Shown here: piece by piece, positions 19,799 to 28,744 of the stretch
Layout: every line of letters starts with the position of its first letter
Numbering within the stretch: the first letter of the stretch is position 1
Assembly: GCF_900156345.1 (NCBI RefSeq)
Contig: NZ_FTPP01000002.1
Coordinates: forward strand, 1 to 64,000
Reading direction: 5' to 3'
DNA: 64,000 nt
Source of the DNA: Pontibacter indicus
Lineage (GTDB): Bacteria; Bacteroidota; Bacteroidia; Cytophagales; Hymenobacteraceae
Notes under the pieces: model-generated
What the model saw: only the letters and a program-made list of their open reading frames with translations
Told to the model about the DNA's origin: nothing
The model's database searches: none
Made by a program: the position numbers and the translations under genes

Positions 19799-20158
19799 TT
19801 ACTTCTCCTTCTTCCGGAAAAGTCTGAATTTATTTTTCTCACGGTCAGCCACCGGTCCGGACTGCACGGCATCTCTGGCGCCATCGTGCCTGGTCCTGAA
19901 CAAGCCTGTAGCCGGACGCTTGCGCACTTTGCCCGACTCGCCTTTTTTCAAGGTATAAGCCTCCATGTTCAGGTGGGTTTCCTTGTAGGTGTCCGCCTCT
20001 ACCTGACTGGCGTCGCGCAGGGCTTTGCGCATCAGGCGCCCGTGCTTGTCTGTCATGGTATAGCTGATCTGACTAAACGCCGGCAACGCCGCTAAAAGCA
20101 GCATGCCCGTCATCATAACCAAACGTTTCGTTAGCCTATTAAAACCCAGCTTATTCAT
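19799..20158 (-). CDS. Small exported protein, function unknown
   Basis: The 119-residue product has a twin-Lys/Arg N-terminus and a hydrophobic segment ending AALPAFSQ, a standard signal peptide. The mature part is basic and ends in a run of Lys and Arg (FRLFRKKEK). No family was recognised. It ends 17 bases before ytxJ on the same strand and may be co-transcribed with it. Confidence 0.55.
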   Translation of the reverse strand: MNKLGFNRLTKRLVMMTGMLLLAALPAFSQISYTMTDKHGRLMRKALRDASQVEADTYKETHLNMEAYTLKKGESGKVRKRPATGLFRTRHDGARDAVQSGPVADREKNKFRLFRKKEK

Positions 20159-20212
20159 AACAGCTTTCCGTCTACAGTTGTTATACTGAATTCGGGAATA
20201 GGGGTTGCTCCC

Positions 20213-20419
20213 TTAAAAAATTCCCATTCGCTTCTTCTTCACACGTCCGTTCTTGTCCATGCTTACCTTCACCGACTCCATGCCGGTGGCGTTCTTGCCC
20301 GATACCTTGGCTGTCTTTCCCGGCTTCGGACAAGGGATGATGCCCTTGCGCTGGCAGCCTGTTCCGAACAGCAGCGCCATGCACAGCAGGCCGAGTACCC
20401 AATATCTACTTTTCTGCAT
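20213..20419 (-). CDS. Small lipoprotein, function unknown
   Basis: The 68-residue product has a lipoprotein signal peptide with the lipobox LFGTGC, then a short basic tail (KNGRVKKKRMGIF). Such tiny lipoproteins are common in Bacteroidota and have no assigned role. The ATG at 20419 fits the signal peptide better than the start three codons upstream. It follows the E1 gene by 35 bases on the same strand. Confidence 0.5.
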   Translation of the reverse strand: MQKSRYWVLGLLCMALLFGTGCQRKGIIPCPKPGKTAKVSGKNATGMESVKVSMDKNGRVKKKRMGIF

Positions 20420-20454
20420 CACAAGCAATATACGTGTATCTTTTCTATTTTCTG

Positions 20455-22434
20455 CTAAAACGCCAGGATGCTCTCCACCTTCTCGCGCAGGCGCTGCTTC
20501 GGCAGGAACTCCTGCTCCAGCGGTGGCGCAAACGGCACAGCCGTGTCCAGACTGGCAACCCGTGTTACCGGACCGTCCAGCAGCTCGAAGCAGTGCTCCC
20601 CGATCCAGGCCGCTATCTCACCACCGATGCCGCCGGTCATGGTGTCTTCGTGCAGCACAATCACGCGGCCGGTGCGGGCTACGGTATCGCGCACGGCCTC
20701 TTTGTCCCAAGGTATAAGCGAGCGTAGGTCTAGGATGTCGAAGCTGATGTCGGTCATCTCCTGCTGCAGTTGCTTGGCCCAGTGCACCCCCATACCGTAG
20801 GTGATGATCGAAATATCCGATCCTTCGGCTACCACTCTGGCCTTGCCGATTTCCACGGTGTAGTAATCGTCCGGAATCTCCTGGGAGATGGAGCGGTAGA
20901 GCAGCTTGTGCTCGAAGTACATCACCGGGTTCGGGTCTTCGATGGCGGCATTCAACAAGCCTTTGGCATCGTAAGGAGAGGACGGGTATACGATCTTCAG
21001 GCCCGGCGTATGGAAGAACCAGGCTTCGTTGCTCTGCGAGTGGAACGGACCAGCCGCCGTACCGGCGCCTGTCGGCATGCGCACCACCACGTCGGCATTC
21101 TGGCCCCAGCGGTAGTGGCTCTTAGCCAGGTTGTTCACGATCTGGCTGAAGCCGGCGCTCACGAAGTCGGCAAACTGCATCTCTACCATGCTCTTCTTGC
21201 CCTTCACCGACATGCCCAAACCTATACCTAAGATAGCCGATTCGCACAGCGGGGTGTTGCGCACACGGTCTTTGCCGAACTGGTCCACAAAACCTTCCGT
21301 TATCTTGAACACGCCGCCGTATTCGGCAATGTCCTGGCCCATCAATACCAGCTCCGGGAAGCGCTCCATGCTCTGGCGCAGTCCGTCGGAAATGGCATCC
21401 ACAAAGCGGCGCTCTGATTTGGCGTCGGTGGCTGGTTTAATCACCTCCTGCTGGAAAGGGGCATACATGTCCTCCAGTTCCTCCTCGCGGCTCGCTACCG
21501 GCATTGGTGTCGCAAAGGCAGTCTGCAGTCCTTCTTCGATTTCGACCTTGATCTCCTCGCGTATACCTTCCATTGCCTTCTGGGTCAGGATCAGCTCCTC
21601 GAGCAGGTAGCGCTCAAAGTTCTCGACCGGATCTTTTTTCGACCACTTCTCGAACAGCTCCTGTGGCACGTACTTGGTACCGCTGGCCTCTTCGTGCCCG
21701 CGCATACGGAACGTGATGGCCTCGATCAGCATCGGACGTGGGTTCTTGCGCATGCTGTAAGCGGCCTGGCGCACCGTGTCGTATACCTCAATGATGTTGT
21801 TGCCGTCGATCTGCAGGGCATCGATCCCGTAGGCCGGCCCTTTGTCGATGAAATGCTTGAACTTGAACTGCTCGTTGCTCGGTGTGGAAAGACCATAGCC
21901 GTTGTTTTCGATCATGAAGATCACCGGCAGGTTCCAGACAGCCGCTACGTTCAGCGCCTCGTGGAAGTCACCCTCCGAAGCGCCGCCGTCGCCGCTGAAC
22001 ACCAGCGCCACTTTTTCTTTCTTATCCAGCAGGTCGGCCAGCGCAATGCCATCGGCCACGGCCAGCTGCGGACCCAGGTGCGAGATCATGCCCACGATGT
22101 GGTGCTCGTTGGTGCCGAAGTGGAAAGAGCGGTCGCGGCCCTTGGTATAACCGGTCTTTTTGCCCTGAAACTGTGCAAAGAGTCTGTCCAAAGGCACCTC
22201 GCGGCTCGTGAACACGCCCAGGTTGCGGTGCAGCGGCAGAATGTACTCGTCTGACTCAAGCGCCATGGCCGAGCCTACGGAAATAGCCTCCTGGCCGATG
22301 CCGGAGAACCATTTGCTCACTTTGCCCTGGCGCAGCAGCACCAGCATGCGCTCCTCGATCATGCGGGGCTTCAGGATACCTTTATATAAGGCGATCAGTT
22401 CGTCGTCGGAGTATTCTTTGCGGTTATAGTTCAT
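20455..22434 (-). CDS. Fused E1 alpha-beta subunits of a 2-oxoacid dehydrogenase (branched-chain type)
   Basis: The 659-residue product joins an E1 alpha domain (about 1-320) to an E1 beta domain (about 335-659). The alpha part has the thiamine diphosphate motif GDGGASEGDFHEALN...ENNGYGLSTP. The beta part has the typical VGMGQDIAEYGG-like and LHEDTMTGGIGGEIAAWI segments. The enzyme decarboxylates a 2-oxoacid and acylates the lipoyl group of E2. Residue patterns are closest to branched-chain 2-oxoisovalerate dehydrogenases, but pyruvate cannot be excluded. E2 and E3 genes are not adjacent. lipA on the same strand makes the cofactor that its E2 partner needs. Confidence 0.88.
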   Translation of the reverse strand: MNYNRKEYSDDELIALYKGILKPRMIEERMLVLLRQGKVSKWFSGIGQEAISVGSAMALESDEYILPLHRNLGVFTSREVPLDRLFAQFQGKKTGYTKGRDRSFHFGTNEHHIVGMISHLGPQLAVADGIALADLLDKKEKVALVFSGDGGASEGDFHEALNVAAVWNLPVIFMIENNGYGLSTPSNEQFKFKHFIDKGPAYGIDALQIDGNNIIEVYDTVRQAAYSMRKNPRPMLIEAITFRMRGHEEASGTKYVPQELFEKWSKKDPVENFERYLLEELILTQKAMEGIREEIKVEIEEGLQTAFATPMPVASREEELEDMYAPFQQEVIKPATDAKSERRFVDAISDGLRQSMERFPELVLMGQDIAEYGGVFKITEGFVDQFGKDRVRNTPLCESAILGIGLGMSVKGKKSMVEMQFADFVSAGFSQIVNNLAKSHYRWGQNADVVVRMPTGAGTAAGPFHSQSNEAWFFHTPGLKIVYPSSPYDAKGLLNAAIEDPNPVMYFEHKLLYRSISQEIPDDYYTVEIGKARVVAEGSDISIITYGMGVHWAKQLQQEMTDISFDILDLRSLIPWDKEAVRDTVARTGRVIVLHEDTMTGGIGGEIAAWIGEHCFELLDGPVTRVASLDTAVPFAPPLEQEFLPKQRLREKVESILAF

Positions 22435-22732
22435 CTCAGTGATGCGAAAAATTCGTTGTGGTATGGCAGCATAACGTTTGCTTTGGCCGCCGATTATGGT
22501 GCTAATTTATAAATTTGTTCGGTACTTCGTGCCTTACCGTCCCCGGCCTGTGCAACATGCAGCGTCCGGAAACCCGTAAAGAGAGCAAAAGCTACAGAAA
22601 ACCTGTCAGGCCTGCAAGTATTTGCGGGTTTTGATTGAACAGGCTGCAATGTATACCTGTTGCAGAAGAAAAGACAGGAAGGAAATCAGGCAAAGGTAAC
22701 AGGAGTTGCCGCCCTTTAAAGAGAAGAAAATT

Positions 22733-23998
22733 ATGATACAGTTCGAGGAATTTACGTTGGATAACGGCCTCCGTGTGATCGTGCACGAAGACCATACCTC
22801 TCCCATGGCCGTGCTAAACGTGCTCTACGACGTGGGCTCCCGCGACGAGGAAGAGCAGCACACCGGTTTTGCGCACCTGTTCGAGCACCTGATGTTCAGC
22901 GGCTCCAAAAACATACCGGTGTACGACGAGCCCCTGCAGCGCGTGGGCGGCGAAAACAATGCCTTCACCAGTCCCGACATCACCAACTATTACCTCTCGC
23001 TGCCGGCCCAGAACATTGAAACCGGTTTCTGGCTGGAGTCGGACCGCATGCTGGACCTGGCTTTCAGCGAAAACGGACTGGAAGTGCAGCGCAAGGTGGT
23101 AGTGGAGGAGTTTAAGCAAAACTACCTCAACCAGCCTTATGGCGATGTATGGCTGAAGCTGCGCCCGCTGGCCTACGAGCAGCACCCTTACAAGTGGGCG
23201 ACCATCGGCAAAGAGATCGCGCACATCGAAGACGCGACCATGGACATCGTGAAAGCGTTCCACAGGAAACATTACTCCCCGAGCAACGCCATATTGGTCG
23301 TAGCAGGCAACATCACCTTTGAGCGGGCGAAGGAGCTGACCCAAAAATGGTTTGGCCCTATACCTGCCGGCGAGAAATATACCCGCGCTATACCGAACGA
23401 GCCGAAGCAAAAGGCCCCGCGCGTGCTTGAAACCAGCGCCGACGTGCCCTTAAGCGCCATCTACAAGGCCTACCACATGCCGCACCGCAACCACGAAGAC
23501 TACTATGCCATCGACCTGATCAGCGACATCCTGGGCCGTGGAAAGTCCTCGCGCCTGTACGAGCAATTGGTAAAGGAACAAAAACTTTTCAACTCCATCT
23601 CGGCCTCTGTAACGGGTTCCATCGAGCCGGGACTGCTCATCATCCAGGGCAAACTGAACGAGGGTGTGGACCTGCATGAAGCCAATGCTGCCATTGAGGC
23701 TATCAACAAGGAGTTGATGGAAACCCTGGTGGACGAAGAAGAGCTGAACAAGGTGAAGAACCAGGCCGAGACCTCCATTGTGTTTTCGGAGATCGAGCTG
23801 TTGAACCGCGCCATGAACCTGGCCTATGGCAAACTGCTGGGCGATGCCAACTTCGTGAACACCGAAGGCGAGAAGATACAGGCCGTGACGCCGCAGGACA
23901 TTTTGCGCTGCGCCAAACAGGTGCTCGACCCGAACAACTGCTCTACCTTGCTTTACAAGGCGGAGAAGAAGGAGCAACTCGCAGCGCAGGAGGCTTAG
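22733..23998 (+). CDS. M16-family zinc peptidase (insulinase-like)
   Basis: The 421-residue protein is a single-copy half-size M16 peptidase. The inverted zinc motif HLFEH is at residues 48-52 and the distal glutamate should lie in the following KVVVEEF segment. There is no obvious signal peptide from the ATG at 22733, so a cytoplasmic location is likely unless a different export route is used. Homologues in Bacteroidota often occur as pairs, one active and one inactive; here no inactive partner is adjacent. A terminator follows at once, so the gene is monocistronic. Confidence 0.9.
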   Translation: MIQFEEFTLDNGLRVIVHEDHTSPMAVLNVLYDVGSRDEEEQHTGFAHLFEHLMFSGSKNIPVYDEPLQRVGGENNAFTSPDITNYYLSLPAQNIETGFWLESDRMLDLAFSENGLEVQRKVVVEEFKQNYLNQPYGDVWLKLRPLAYEQHPYKWATIGKEIAHIEDATMDIVKAFHRKHYSPSNAILVVAGNITFERAKELTQKWFGPIPAGEKYTRAIPNEPKQKAPRVLETSADVPLSAIYKAYHMPHRNHEDYYAIDLISDILGRGKSSRLYEQLVKEQKLFNSISASVTGSIEPGLLIIQGKLNEGVDLHEANAAIEAINKELMETLVDEEELNKVKNQAETSIVFSEIELLNRAMNLAYGKLLGDANFVNTEGEKIQAVTPQDILRCAKQVLDPNNCSTLLYKAEKKEQLAAQEA

Positions 23999-24022
23999 AC
24001 TAAGGTATAGAGATTGCATCTG

Positions 24023-24060
24023 AATCGGCTGTTTGGAAACAACAGCCGATTTTCTTTTTT
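24023..24060 (+). terminator. Terminator of the M16 peptidase gene
   Basis: AATCGGCTGTT and AACAGCCGATT form a tight 11-bp stem with a short loop, followed by a T run. Confidence 0.85.
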
Positions 24061-24129
24061 TAAGGTATAGCTAGCAACCCTTTGGCCTTCAACAGGATCA
24101 CCTCTATAAACAAACCCAACCTATACCTT

Positions 24130-24623
24130 ATGAAAAAACTTCTCCCCTTCCTCCTTGGCCTTGCCCTGACCCTGACCGCCTGCGACAAAGACGACTGCAA
24201 CCCCGCCCGAAACGCTGCTCGTTTTGAAGAAAACAAAGCCATTGCGGTTAACTATAACGAAGGCGCCCAACAGGATTACTACCAGGTGGTGGATGGGGAG
24301 AACATCGTTTTCAGGTATAACCACACAGCCGCCGAATGCAAAATGTGATGGATGACGAATGGGGCTATACCTTGACCTTCGAAGTAGACAAAAACGCGAC
24401 AACTTTTCGGTTTGCAGGTGCTGAACTTCCAGCTGCCAATGGGTTTTACAGAGAATCGGGTGCATGGGTAAGCGGCAACACCTATCCTTTGCAAGGTGGC
24501 TTGATAGAGGGCTCCAAAATGGCCAATGGCAAATGGCGTGTGAAAGCCGATGTCACAGTACTGCCTGCAACATCAAGCTCACTTGCCAAGCGCGTTACTT
24601 TTGATACGGTGTTTGAGAAGTAA
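24130..24623 (+). pseudogene. Lipoprotein gene split by a one-base frameshift
   Basis: The first frame (24130-24348) encodes a lipoprotein signal with the lipobox LTAC and 55 further residues, ending ...HTAAECKM. The second frame (from about 24337 to 24623) continues at once with NVMDDEWGYTLTFEVDKN and runs to a natural end. Adding one A to the AAAA run at 24340-24343 restores one product of about 164 residues reading AAECKNVMDDEWG. It is therefore either a recent pseudogene, a slippage switch, or a sequencing error in a homopolymer. The family was not recognised; it looks like other small Bacteroidota periplasmic lipoproteins. Confidence 0.75.
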
Positions 24624-24828
24624 GTTGCCACCCCGAAAACTTCGGTATAGGCTGCTCATACCTGTTCGTGTTCGCGCCGATAGCCGTACCCACTCCCTAT
24701 ACTTGTCGCGTACCGGGCAGGCGCTTCTTTACTTCCGTTCATTCACAAAAAGCATACTTCTTCAGATTTCCTTCAGGATCGCGCTGTATCTAGGTATAAG
24801 TATTATTTTAAACTTAAAACTTAGAACC

Positions 24829-25281
24829 ATGAGAGCAACCGCTTTTGCATTTCTTTTAATGACCGGAACTTTGCTATCCTGCGATAACAACGACGATGAC
24901 GTGAAGGTTGAGGACGTGCCTGCCGCTGTGCGCGAGGCCTTGATGAGCAGCTTCCCGAATGCAACAGGTATAGACTGGGAGAAAAAGGGAGAAGACTTTG
25001 AAGCCGACTTTGACGTGGACAGAGTAGATTACAACGCCATGCTCACTGCATCGGGCACCGTGATAAAACACAAATACGACATCCCTGAAACGGAGCTTCC
25101 GGAGGCTATCCGGGCTACCATCACGCAGAACTATGCTGAGCACAAAATAGACGACCCCGAAGTGCTGGTGCAGAATGGCGACACCTTGTACCAGGTGGAG
25201 CTGGACCACACTACCAGCAAGGATGAAAAGCTCGTTTTCTCGAGTAACGGCCAGCAGGTAGACCAGGCTTACTGGGATTAA
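24829..25281 (+). CDS. PepSY-like (BLIP-fold) lipoprotein, copy 1
   Basis: The 150-residue product has a lipoprotein signal peptide (LLSC) and a PepSY-like/DUF2874 body: VPAAVREALMSSFPNATGIDWEKKG, a central FEADFDV strand, and a terminal GQQVDQAYWD. Such proteins are exported and thought to bind or inhibit partners; none has a known enzyme activity. The frame is open further upstream, but the ATG at 24829 begins the signal peptide. It is a clear paralogue of the gene at 25520. Confidence 0.75.
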   Translation: MRATAFAFLLMTGTLLSCDNNDDDVKVEDVPAAVREALMSSFPNATGIDWEKKGEDFEADFDVDRVDYNAMLTASGTVIKHKYDIPETELPEAIRATITQNYAEHKIDDPEVLVQNGDTLYQVELDHTTSKDEKLVFSSNGQQVDQAYWD

Positions 25282-25308
25282 TTAAGAACCTACCGTTAGC
25301 ACCTTAAG

Positions 25309-25344
25309 AGAAGCCCGGAGCAGTATGCTTCGGGCTTCTTTATT
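25309..25344 (+). terminator. Terminator after PepSY-like copy 1
   Basis: AGAAGCCCG and CGGGCTTCT form a hairpin followed by a short T-rich tract. Confidence 0.75.
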
Positions 25345-25519
25345 ACCGGTAAATACATTAACACTTAGCCTCATTGCTATACCTTACCGACACCCTTTAT
25401 ACCTGGCTACTGCTCTCATCAGCAGCGAAGTAGCCAAAATGGCGTGTTCTACAAATTGTCTTCAGAATTAATTTGTAATCTTAGGCCTTATTCACCTACT
25501 TGTGGTTTATAGCATTCTT

Positions 25520-25960
25520 ATGAAGCAGCAACTCACCGCCATTCTTCTGTTTTCAGTCTTCCTGTTTTCCTGTGATGACGACGTAATGCCAGAGAAAGTA
25601 CCGTTGGAGGTGCGCCAGAATTTACTCAGCGCTTTCCCGATGGCCTACCACATCGAATGGGAAAAGAGCGGAAAAGACTTCGAAGCCGACTTCACGGTGT
25701 ATGCTGCGGAACACAGTGCCCTTTTTCGGGAGTCAGGGCAGCTGACACAGTATAAACATGCCATACCTGCCACAGCGCTGCCAGAAGCTGTTGTCAATGC
25801 CATTGCCACTAAACACCCAAGGTATAAGGTTAGCGCGGCCGATGCACTTGTGAAAGGAAACGTTACCTGCTACCAGGTGGTGCTAAAAAGCAACACTGCG
25901 GAAATAGAGGTTGTTTTTTCAGCAGACGGCCAGCAACTCCGCCAATCGTTCTGGGACTAA
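25520..25960 (+). CDS. PepSY-like (BLIP-fold) lipoprotein, copy 2
   Basis: The 146-residue product has a lipobox LFSC and the same plan as its upstream neighbour: VPLEVRQNLLSAFPMAYHIEWEKSGKD, FEADFTV, an ALPEAV helix, and GQQLRQSFWD at the end. The two genes are tandem duplicates that have diverged; each has its own flanking signals because a terminator lies between them. Role unknown. Confidence 0.75.
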   Translation: MKQQLTAILLFSVFLFSCDDDVMPEKVPLEVRQNLLSAFPMAYHIEWEKSGKDFEADFTVYAAEHSALFRESGQLTQYKHAIPATALPEAVVNAIATKHPRYKVSAADALVKGNVTCYQVVLKSNTAEIEVVFSADGQQLRQSFWD

Positions 25961-26020
25961 ACAAAAGATTCCTCCACCTAAGCCAGACAAACTGCCAGTC
26001 GCAACTTTTTAGGCATAACA

Positions 26021-26034
26021 TTTGTATATACAAA
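26021..26034. promoter_or_regulatory. Palindromic operator, site 1
   Basis: TTTGTATATACAAA is a perfect 14-bp palindrome over the -33 element of the MarR-family promoter. A bound dimer would block RNA polymerase, giving autorepression. A near copy precedes the next gene. Confidence 0.65.
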
Positions 26035-26051
26035 CAACAGTTATACCTTTG
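26021..26051 (+). promoter_or_regulatory. Promoter of the MarR-family gene
   Basis: A perfect TTTG (26021-26024), a 19-base spacer, and a perfect TACCTTTG (26044-26051) match the Bacteroidota consensus. The transcript would start about ten bases before the ATG at 26068. The -33 element lies within the palindrome annotated as an operator. Confidence 0.85.
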
Positions 26052-26067
26052 CACCTAGATTACAGCC

Positions 26068-26517
26068 ATGCGGATAGAAGACGAAATACAGCAGAAAGAC
26101 TTCAAGGACGACCATCGTCGCATGGTGGTCAATCTGTTGTTCACAAACAATTGGCTGAATCAGCAGTTTATACCTTTCTTTAAGCAGTATGGCCTCACGC
26201 TGCAGCAGCACAATGTGCTAAGCATTGTGCGCGGCCAGCAACCAAAGCCCGTTTGCTTTGGCGAGGTGCAGGAACGCATGGTGGACCGCAATTCCAACGT
26301 AACGCGCCTCGTGGACAAACTCATTGAGAAAGGCTACGTCACCCGCGATATCTGCCAGGCGAACCGCCGCATGATCGAGCTGAGGCTGACACCGCAGGGG
26401 GCGGAATTGCTAAGCAAAATAGACGAGCAAATGCCCGCCTTTTTCCAGCGCTTCCATACCCTGACGAAGGAAGAGGCCAATTTACTGAGCCAGCTGCTTG
26501 ACAAGCTGAGAGGCTGA
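26068..26517 (+). CDS. MarR-family transcriptional regulator
   Basis: The 149-residue protein is a full-length MarR regulator with the winged-helix core LTLQQHNVLSIVRGQ and the wing segment NSNVTRLVDKLIEKGYVTRDICQANRRMIELRLT. MarR proteins bind palindromes as dimers and are usually relieved by small ligands. Nearly identical palindromes lie upstream of this gene and of the aldo-keto reductase gene, so it probably represses itself and the two reductase genes that follow. The ligand is unknown; reactive carbonyl or electrophilic compounds would fit the targets. Confidence 0.92.
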   Translation: MRIEDEIQQKDFKDDHRRMVVNLLFTNNWLNQQFIPFFKQYGLTLQQHNVLSIVRGQQPKPVCFGEVQERMVDRNSNVTRLVDKLIEKGYVTRDICQANRRMIELRLTPQGAELLSKIDEQMPAFFQRFHTLTKEEANLLSQLLDKLRG

Positions 26518-26537
26518 AACATTTTTTTACTTAAACA

Positions 26538-26551
26538 TTTGTATACACAAA
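26538..26551. promoter_or_regulatory. Palindromic operator, site 2
   Basis: TTTGTATACACAAA differs by one base from site 1 and lies 26 bases before the aldo-keto reductase start. It again overlaps a TTTG that could act as the -33 element, although the expected -7 box after it is weak. Confidence 0.65.
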
Positions 26552-26576
26552 TAATTTACAAATTGAGATCAAGTCT

Positions 26577-27395
26577 ATGAAAAACATCACCATAAAAGGC
26601 GCTACCATACCTGCTTTAGGATTAGGCACTTTCCAGCTGGAGAACGAGGTGGCACGCGAGATAACGGCTGCTGCCTTATCAGCAGGCTACCGCCACATTG
26701 ATACGGCGCAGGCATACAAAAACGAGGAAGGCGTTGGCTCGGCCATCAAAAACGCAGGTATAGACCGCAACGAGATTTTCCTGACCACAAAAGTTTTCCG
26801 GGAAAACCTGGCTAAAAAAGACTTTCTACCCTCGGTTGAGCAAAGTCTGCGGGATCTCAAAACCGACTATGTGGACCTGCTGCTCATTCACTGGCCAAAC
26901 CGCAACGTGCCGGTAGCCGAGTACATGGACCAACTCATGGAAGCGCAGCGCAAAGGCTATACCCGTTTCATTGGGGTGAGCAACCACACTACGGCCTTGC
27001 TGAACGAGGTGCTGGCCACCAGAGCCGACATCATTACCAACCAGGTCGAGTATCATCCGCTCATCAACCAGACCAAACTCCATACCTACCTCCGCGAAAA
27101 AGGCATTTCGCTGACCGCCTACAGTCCCATCGCGCAGGGCAAGGTACTGGGCAACCCGGTACTGAAGGCCATCGGTGAGAAGTATGGCAAAAGTGAAGTG
27201 CAGGTATCGCTGCGCTGGCTGGTGCAGCAAGAAGCTGTGCTGGCTATACCCAGGACCTCGAAAGCGGAACGCCTGCAAGACAACCTGAACATTTTCGACT
27301 TTGAGCTGTCTGCAGAAGACGTGTCCCGAATCGATCAACTCAAAAAAGACCACCTTCGCGTGGTCAACCCAGCCTTCGCCCCGGATTGGGACTAG
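26577..27395 (+). CDS. Aldo-keto reductase
   Basis: The 272-residue NADPH-dependent reductase belongs to the AKR group that includes 2,5-diketo-D-gluconate reductase and methylglyoxal/aldehyde reductases. The catalytic residues are visible as YRHIDTAQAYKNEEGVG (Asp and Tyr), LTTKVF (Lys) and DLLLIHWP (His). The cofactor-binding end has AIPRTSKAERLQDNLNIF. It sits 60 bases after the MarR gene behind the second operator, so its expression is probably ligand-inducible. The in vivo substrate is unknown. Confidence 0.92.
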   Translation: MKNITIKGATIPALGLGTFQLENEVAREITAAALSAGYRHIDTAQAYKNEEGVGSAIKNAGIDRNEIFLTTKVFRENLAKKDFLPSVEQSLRDLKTDYVDLLLIHWPNRNVPVAEYMDQLMEAQRKGYTRFIGVSNHTTALLNEVLATRADIITNQVEYHPLINQTKLHTYLREKGISLTAYSPIAQGKVLGNPVLKAIGEKYGKSEVQVSLRWLVQQEAVLAIPRTSKAERLQDNLNIFDFELSAEDVSRIDQLKKDHLRVVNPAFAPDWD

Positions 27396-27438
27396 GAAGT
27401 AAGAAAGTTTTGAAGGTAGAAAGTTAAAAAGTATTCTC

Positions 27439-27474
27439 TGTAGGGACAGGTCGCGACCTATCCGAATTGTGCAT
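27439..27474 (-). repeat. REP-like palindromic repeat, copy 1
   Basis: The core is GGACAGGTCGCGACCT followed by ATCC, a nearly perfect 20-bp palindrome, within a 36-base segment that recurs in inverse orientation at 42466-42501 with about three differences. Both copies are intergenic and both are flanked by AACTTTCTAAC-type words. Confidence 0.75.
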
Positions 27475-27516
27475 AGAAATTGGCAGGCACCAACTTGCCC
27501 AAATCGCGCACCAGAA

Positions 27517-27572
27517 ACTAACAATTTAACCATCAACAATTTAACAATCAACAATCAGCAATTTAACAATTG
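27517..27572 (+). repeat. AT-rich word repeat before the ene-reductase gene
   Basis: The words AACAATTTAAC, CATCAACAATTTAAC, AATCAACAATCAGC and AATTTAACAATTG follow each other directly up to the start codon at 27578. The function is unknown; similar arrays of other words precede several nuo genes. Confidence 0.65.
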
Positions 27573-27577
27573 AACAT

Positions 27578-28678
27578 ATGTCACAAGCACTTTTAAAGCC
27601 GATTACATTACACGACCTGACGCTGAAGAACCGCGTTGTGATGGCTCCCATGACACGCAGCCGCGCCGACAACGAGGACAATGCAGCCAATGACCTGATG
27701 GCTACTTACTATGCCCAGCGCGCCAGCGCCGGCTTGATCATATCAGAAGGATCGCAGATTTCGAAGCAGGCCGTGGGTTATATCAATACCCCTGGCATCT
27801 ATAGCACCGAGCAGATAGAAGGCTGGAAAAAAGTAACTGCGGCCGTGCACAAAGAAGGCGGCAAGATTTTCCTGCAGCTGTGGCACGTAGGCCGCATGTC
27901 GCACCCCGACTTTCACGACGGAAAGCTGCCGGTTGCTCCGTCGGCCATCAACCCGGACGACAAGGCCTACACCCCACAGGGCTTCAAAGATACCGTTACA
28001 CCACACGCACTGACCATCCCGGAGATCAAGCAGATTGTGCAGGACTTTAAAGTAGCTGCCCGCAACGCCATCGACGCGGGTTTTGACGGTGTGGAGGTGC
28101 ATGGCTCTAACGGTTACCTGCTGCACCAGTTCTTTGTGAGCACTGCCAACGTGCGCACCGATGCCTACGGTGGCTCCGTAGAGAACCGCGCCCGCATTTT
28201 GTTTGAGGTGCTTGATGCCATCAAGGAAGTGGTGCCGCAGCACCGTATTGGCGTGCGCCTGAACCCAAGCATGCACGGCGGCTTCGGCATCACGGTAAAC
28301 GAGGACACCATCCCGACCTTCGACTACATTGTTGACCAGCTGAACAAGTATAACCTGGCTTACGTGCACCTGACAGAGGCATCGCCGGCCAACAAGGATG
28401 TGCCGCACATCGAGCCGCAGGTAGCCAAGCGCTACCGTCCGATCTACAAGGGCAACCTGATCATCAACGGTGGCTTTAACCAGGAAACCGGCAACAAAGT
28501 AATTGCCAACGGCGATGCCGACATGGTGGCCTTTGGTGTGCCGTTCATTGGTAACCCCGACCTGGTAGAGCGCTTTGCCGAGAATGCCGAGCTGCAGCAG
28601 GCCGACCAGAGCAAGTTCTACGCTCCCGGACCGGAAGGCTATGTAGACTATCCTACCCTGGCAGAAGTGGAAGCCTAA
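27578..28678 (+). CDS. Old yellow enzyme family alkene reductase
   Basis: The 366-residue FMN protein is of the NemA/OPR type. It reduces activated C=C bonds in enones, maleimides or nitro-esters with NAD(P)H. Visible motifs are MAPMTRSRADNEDNAANDLM, LQLWHVGRMSHPDF, the substrate-binding pair in GVEVHGSNGYLLHQF, and GGSVENRARILFEV. It follows the aldo-keto reductase by 180 bases that contain a REP-like repeat and word repeats, so co-transcription is possible but not certain. The pairing with a MarR regulator resembles the electrophile-response systems known for NemR/NemA, though those use TetR regulators. Confidence 0.92.
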   Translation: MSQALLKPITLHDLTLKNRVVMAPMTRSRADNEDNAANDLMATYYAQRASAGLIISEGSQISKQAVGYINTPGIYSTEQIEGWKKVTAAVHKEGGKIFLQLWHVGRMSHPDFHDGKLPVAPSAINPDDKAYTPQGFKDTVTPHALTIPEIKQIVQDFKVAARNAIDAGFDGVEVHGSNGYLLHQFFVSTANVRTDAYGGSVENRARILFEVLDAIKEVVPQHRIGVRLNPSMHGGFGITVNEDTIPTFDYIVDQLNKYNLAYVHLTEASPANKDVPHIEPQVAKRYRPIYKGNLIINGGFNQETGNKVIANGDADMVAFGVPFIGNPDLVERFAENAELQQADQSKFYAPGPEGYVDYPTLAEVEA

Positions 28679-28700
28679 GCAATTTTTTGAATTTTATCAG

Positions 28701-28744
28701 GCAACAGCCAGCTACCCTCACCGGTGGCTGGCTGTTGCTTTTTA
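28701..28744 (+). terminator. Terminator of the ene-reductase gene
   Basis: GCAACAGCCAGC and GCTGGCTGTTGC form a perfect 12-bp stem followed by a T run. Confidence 0.88.
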
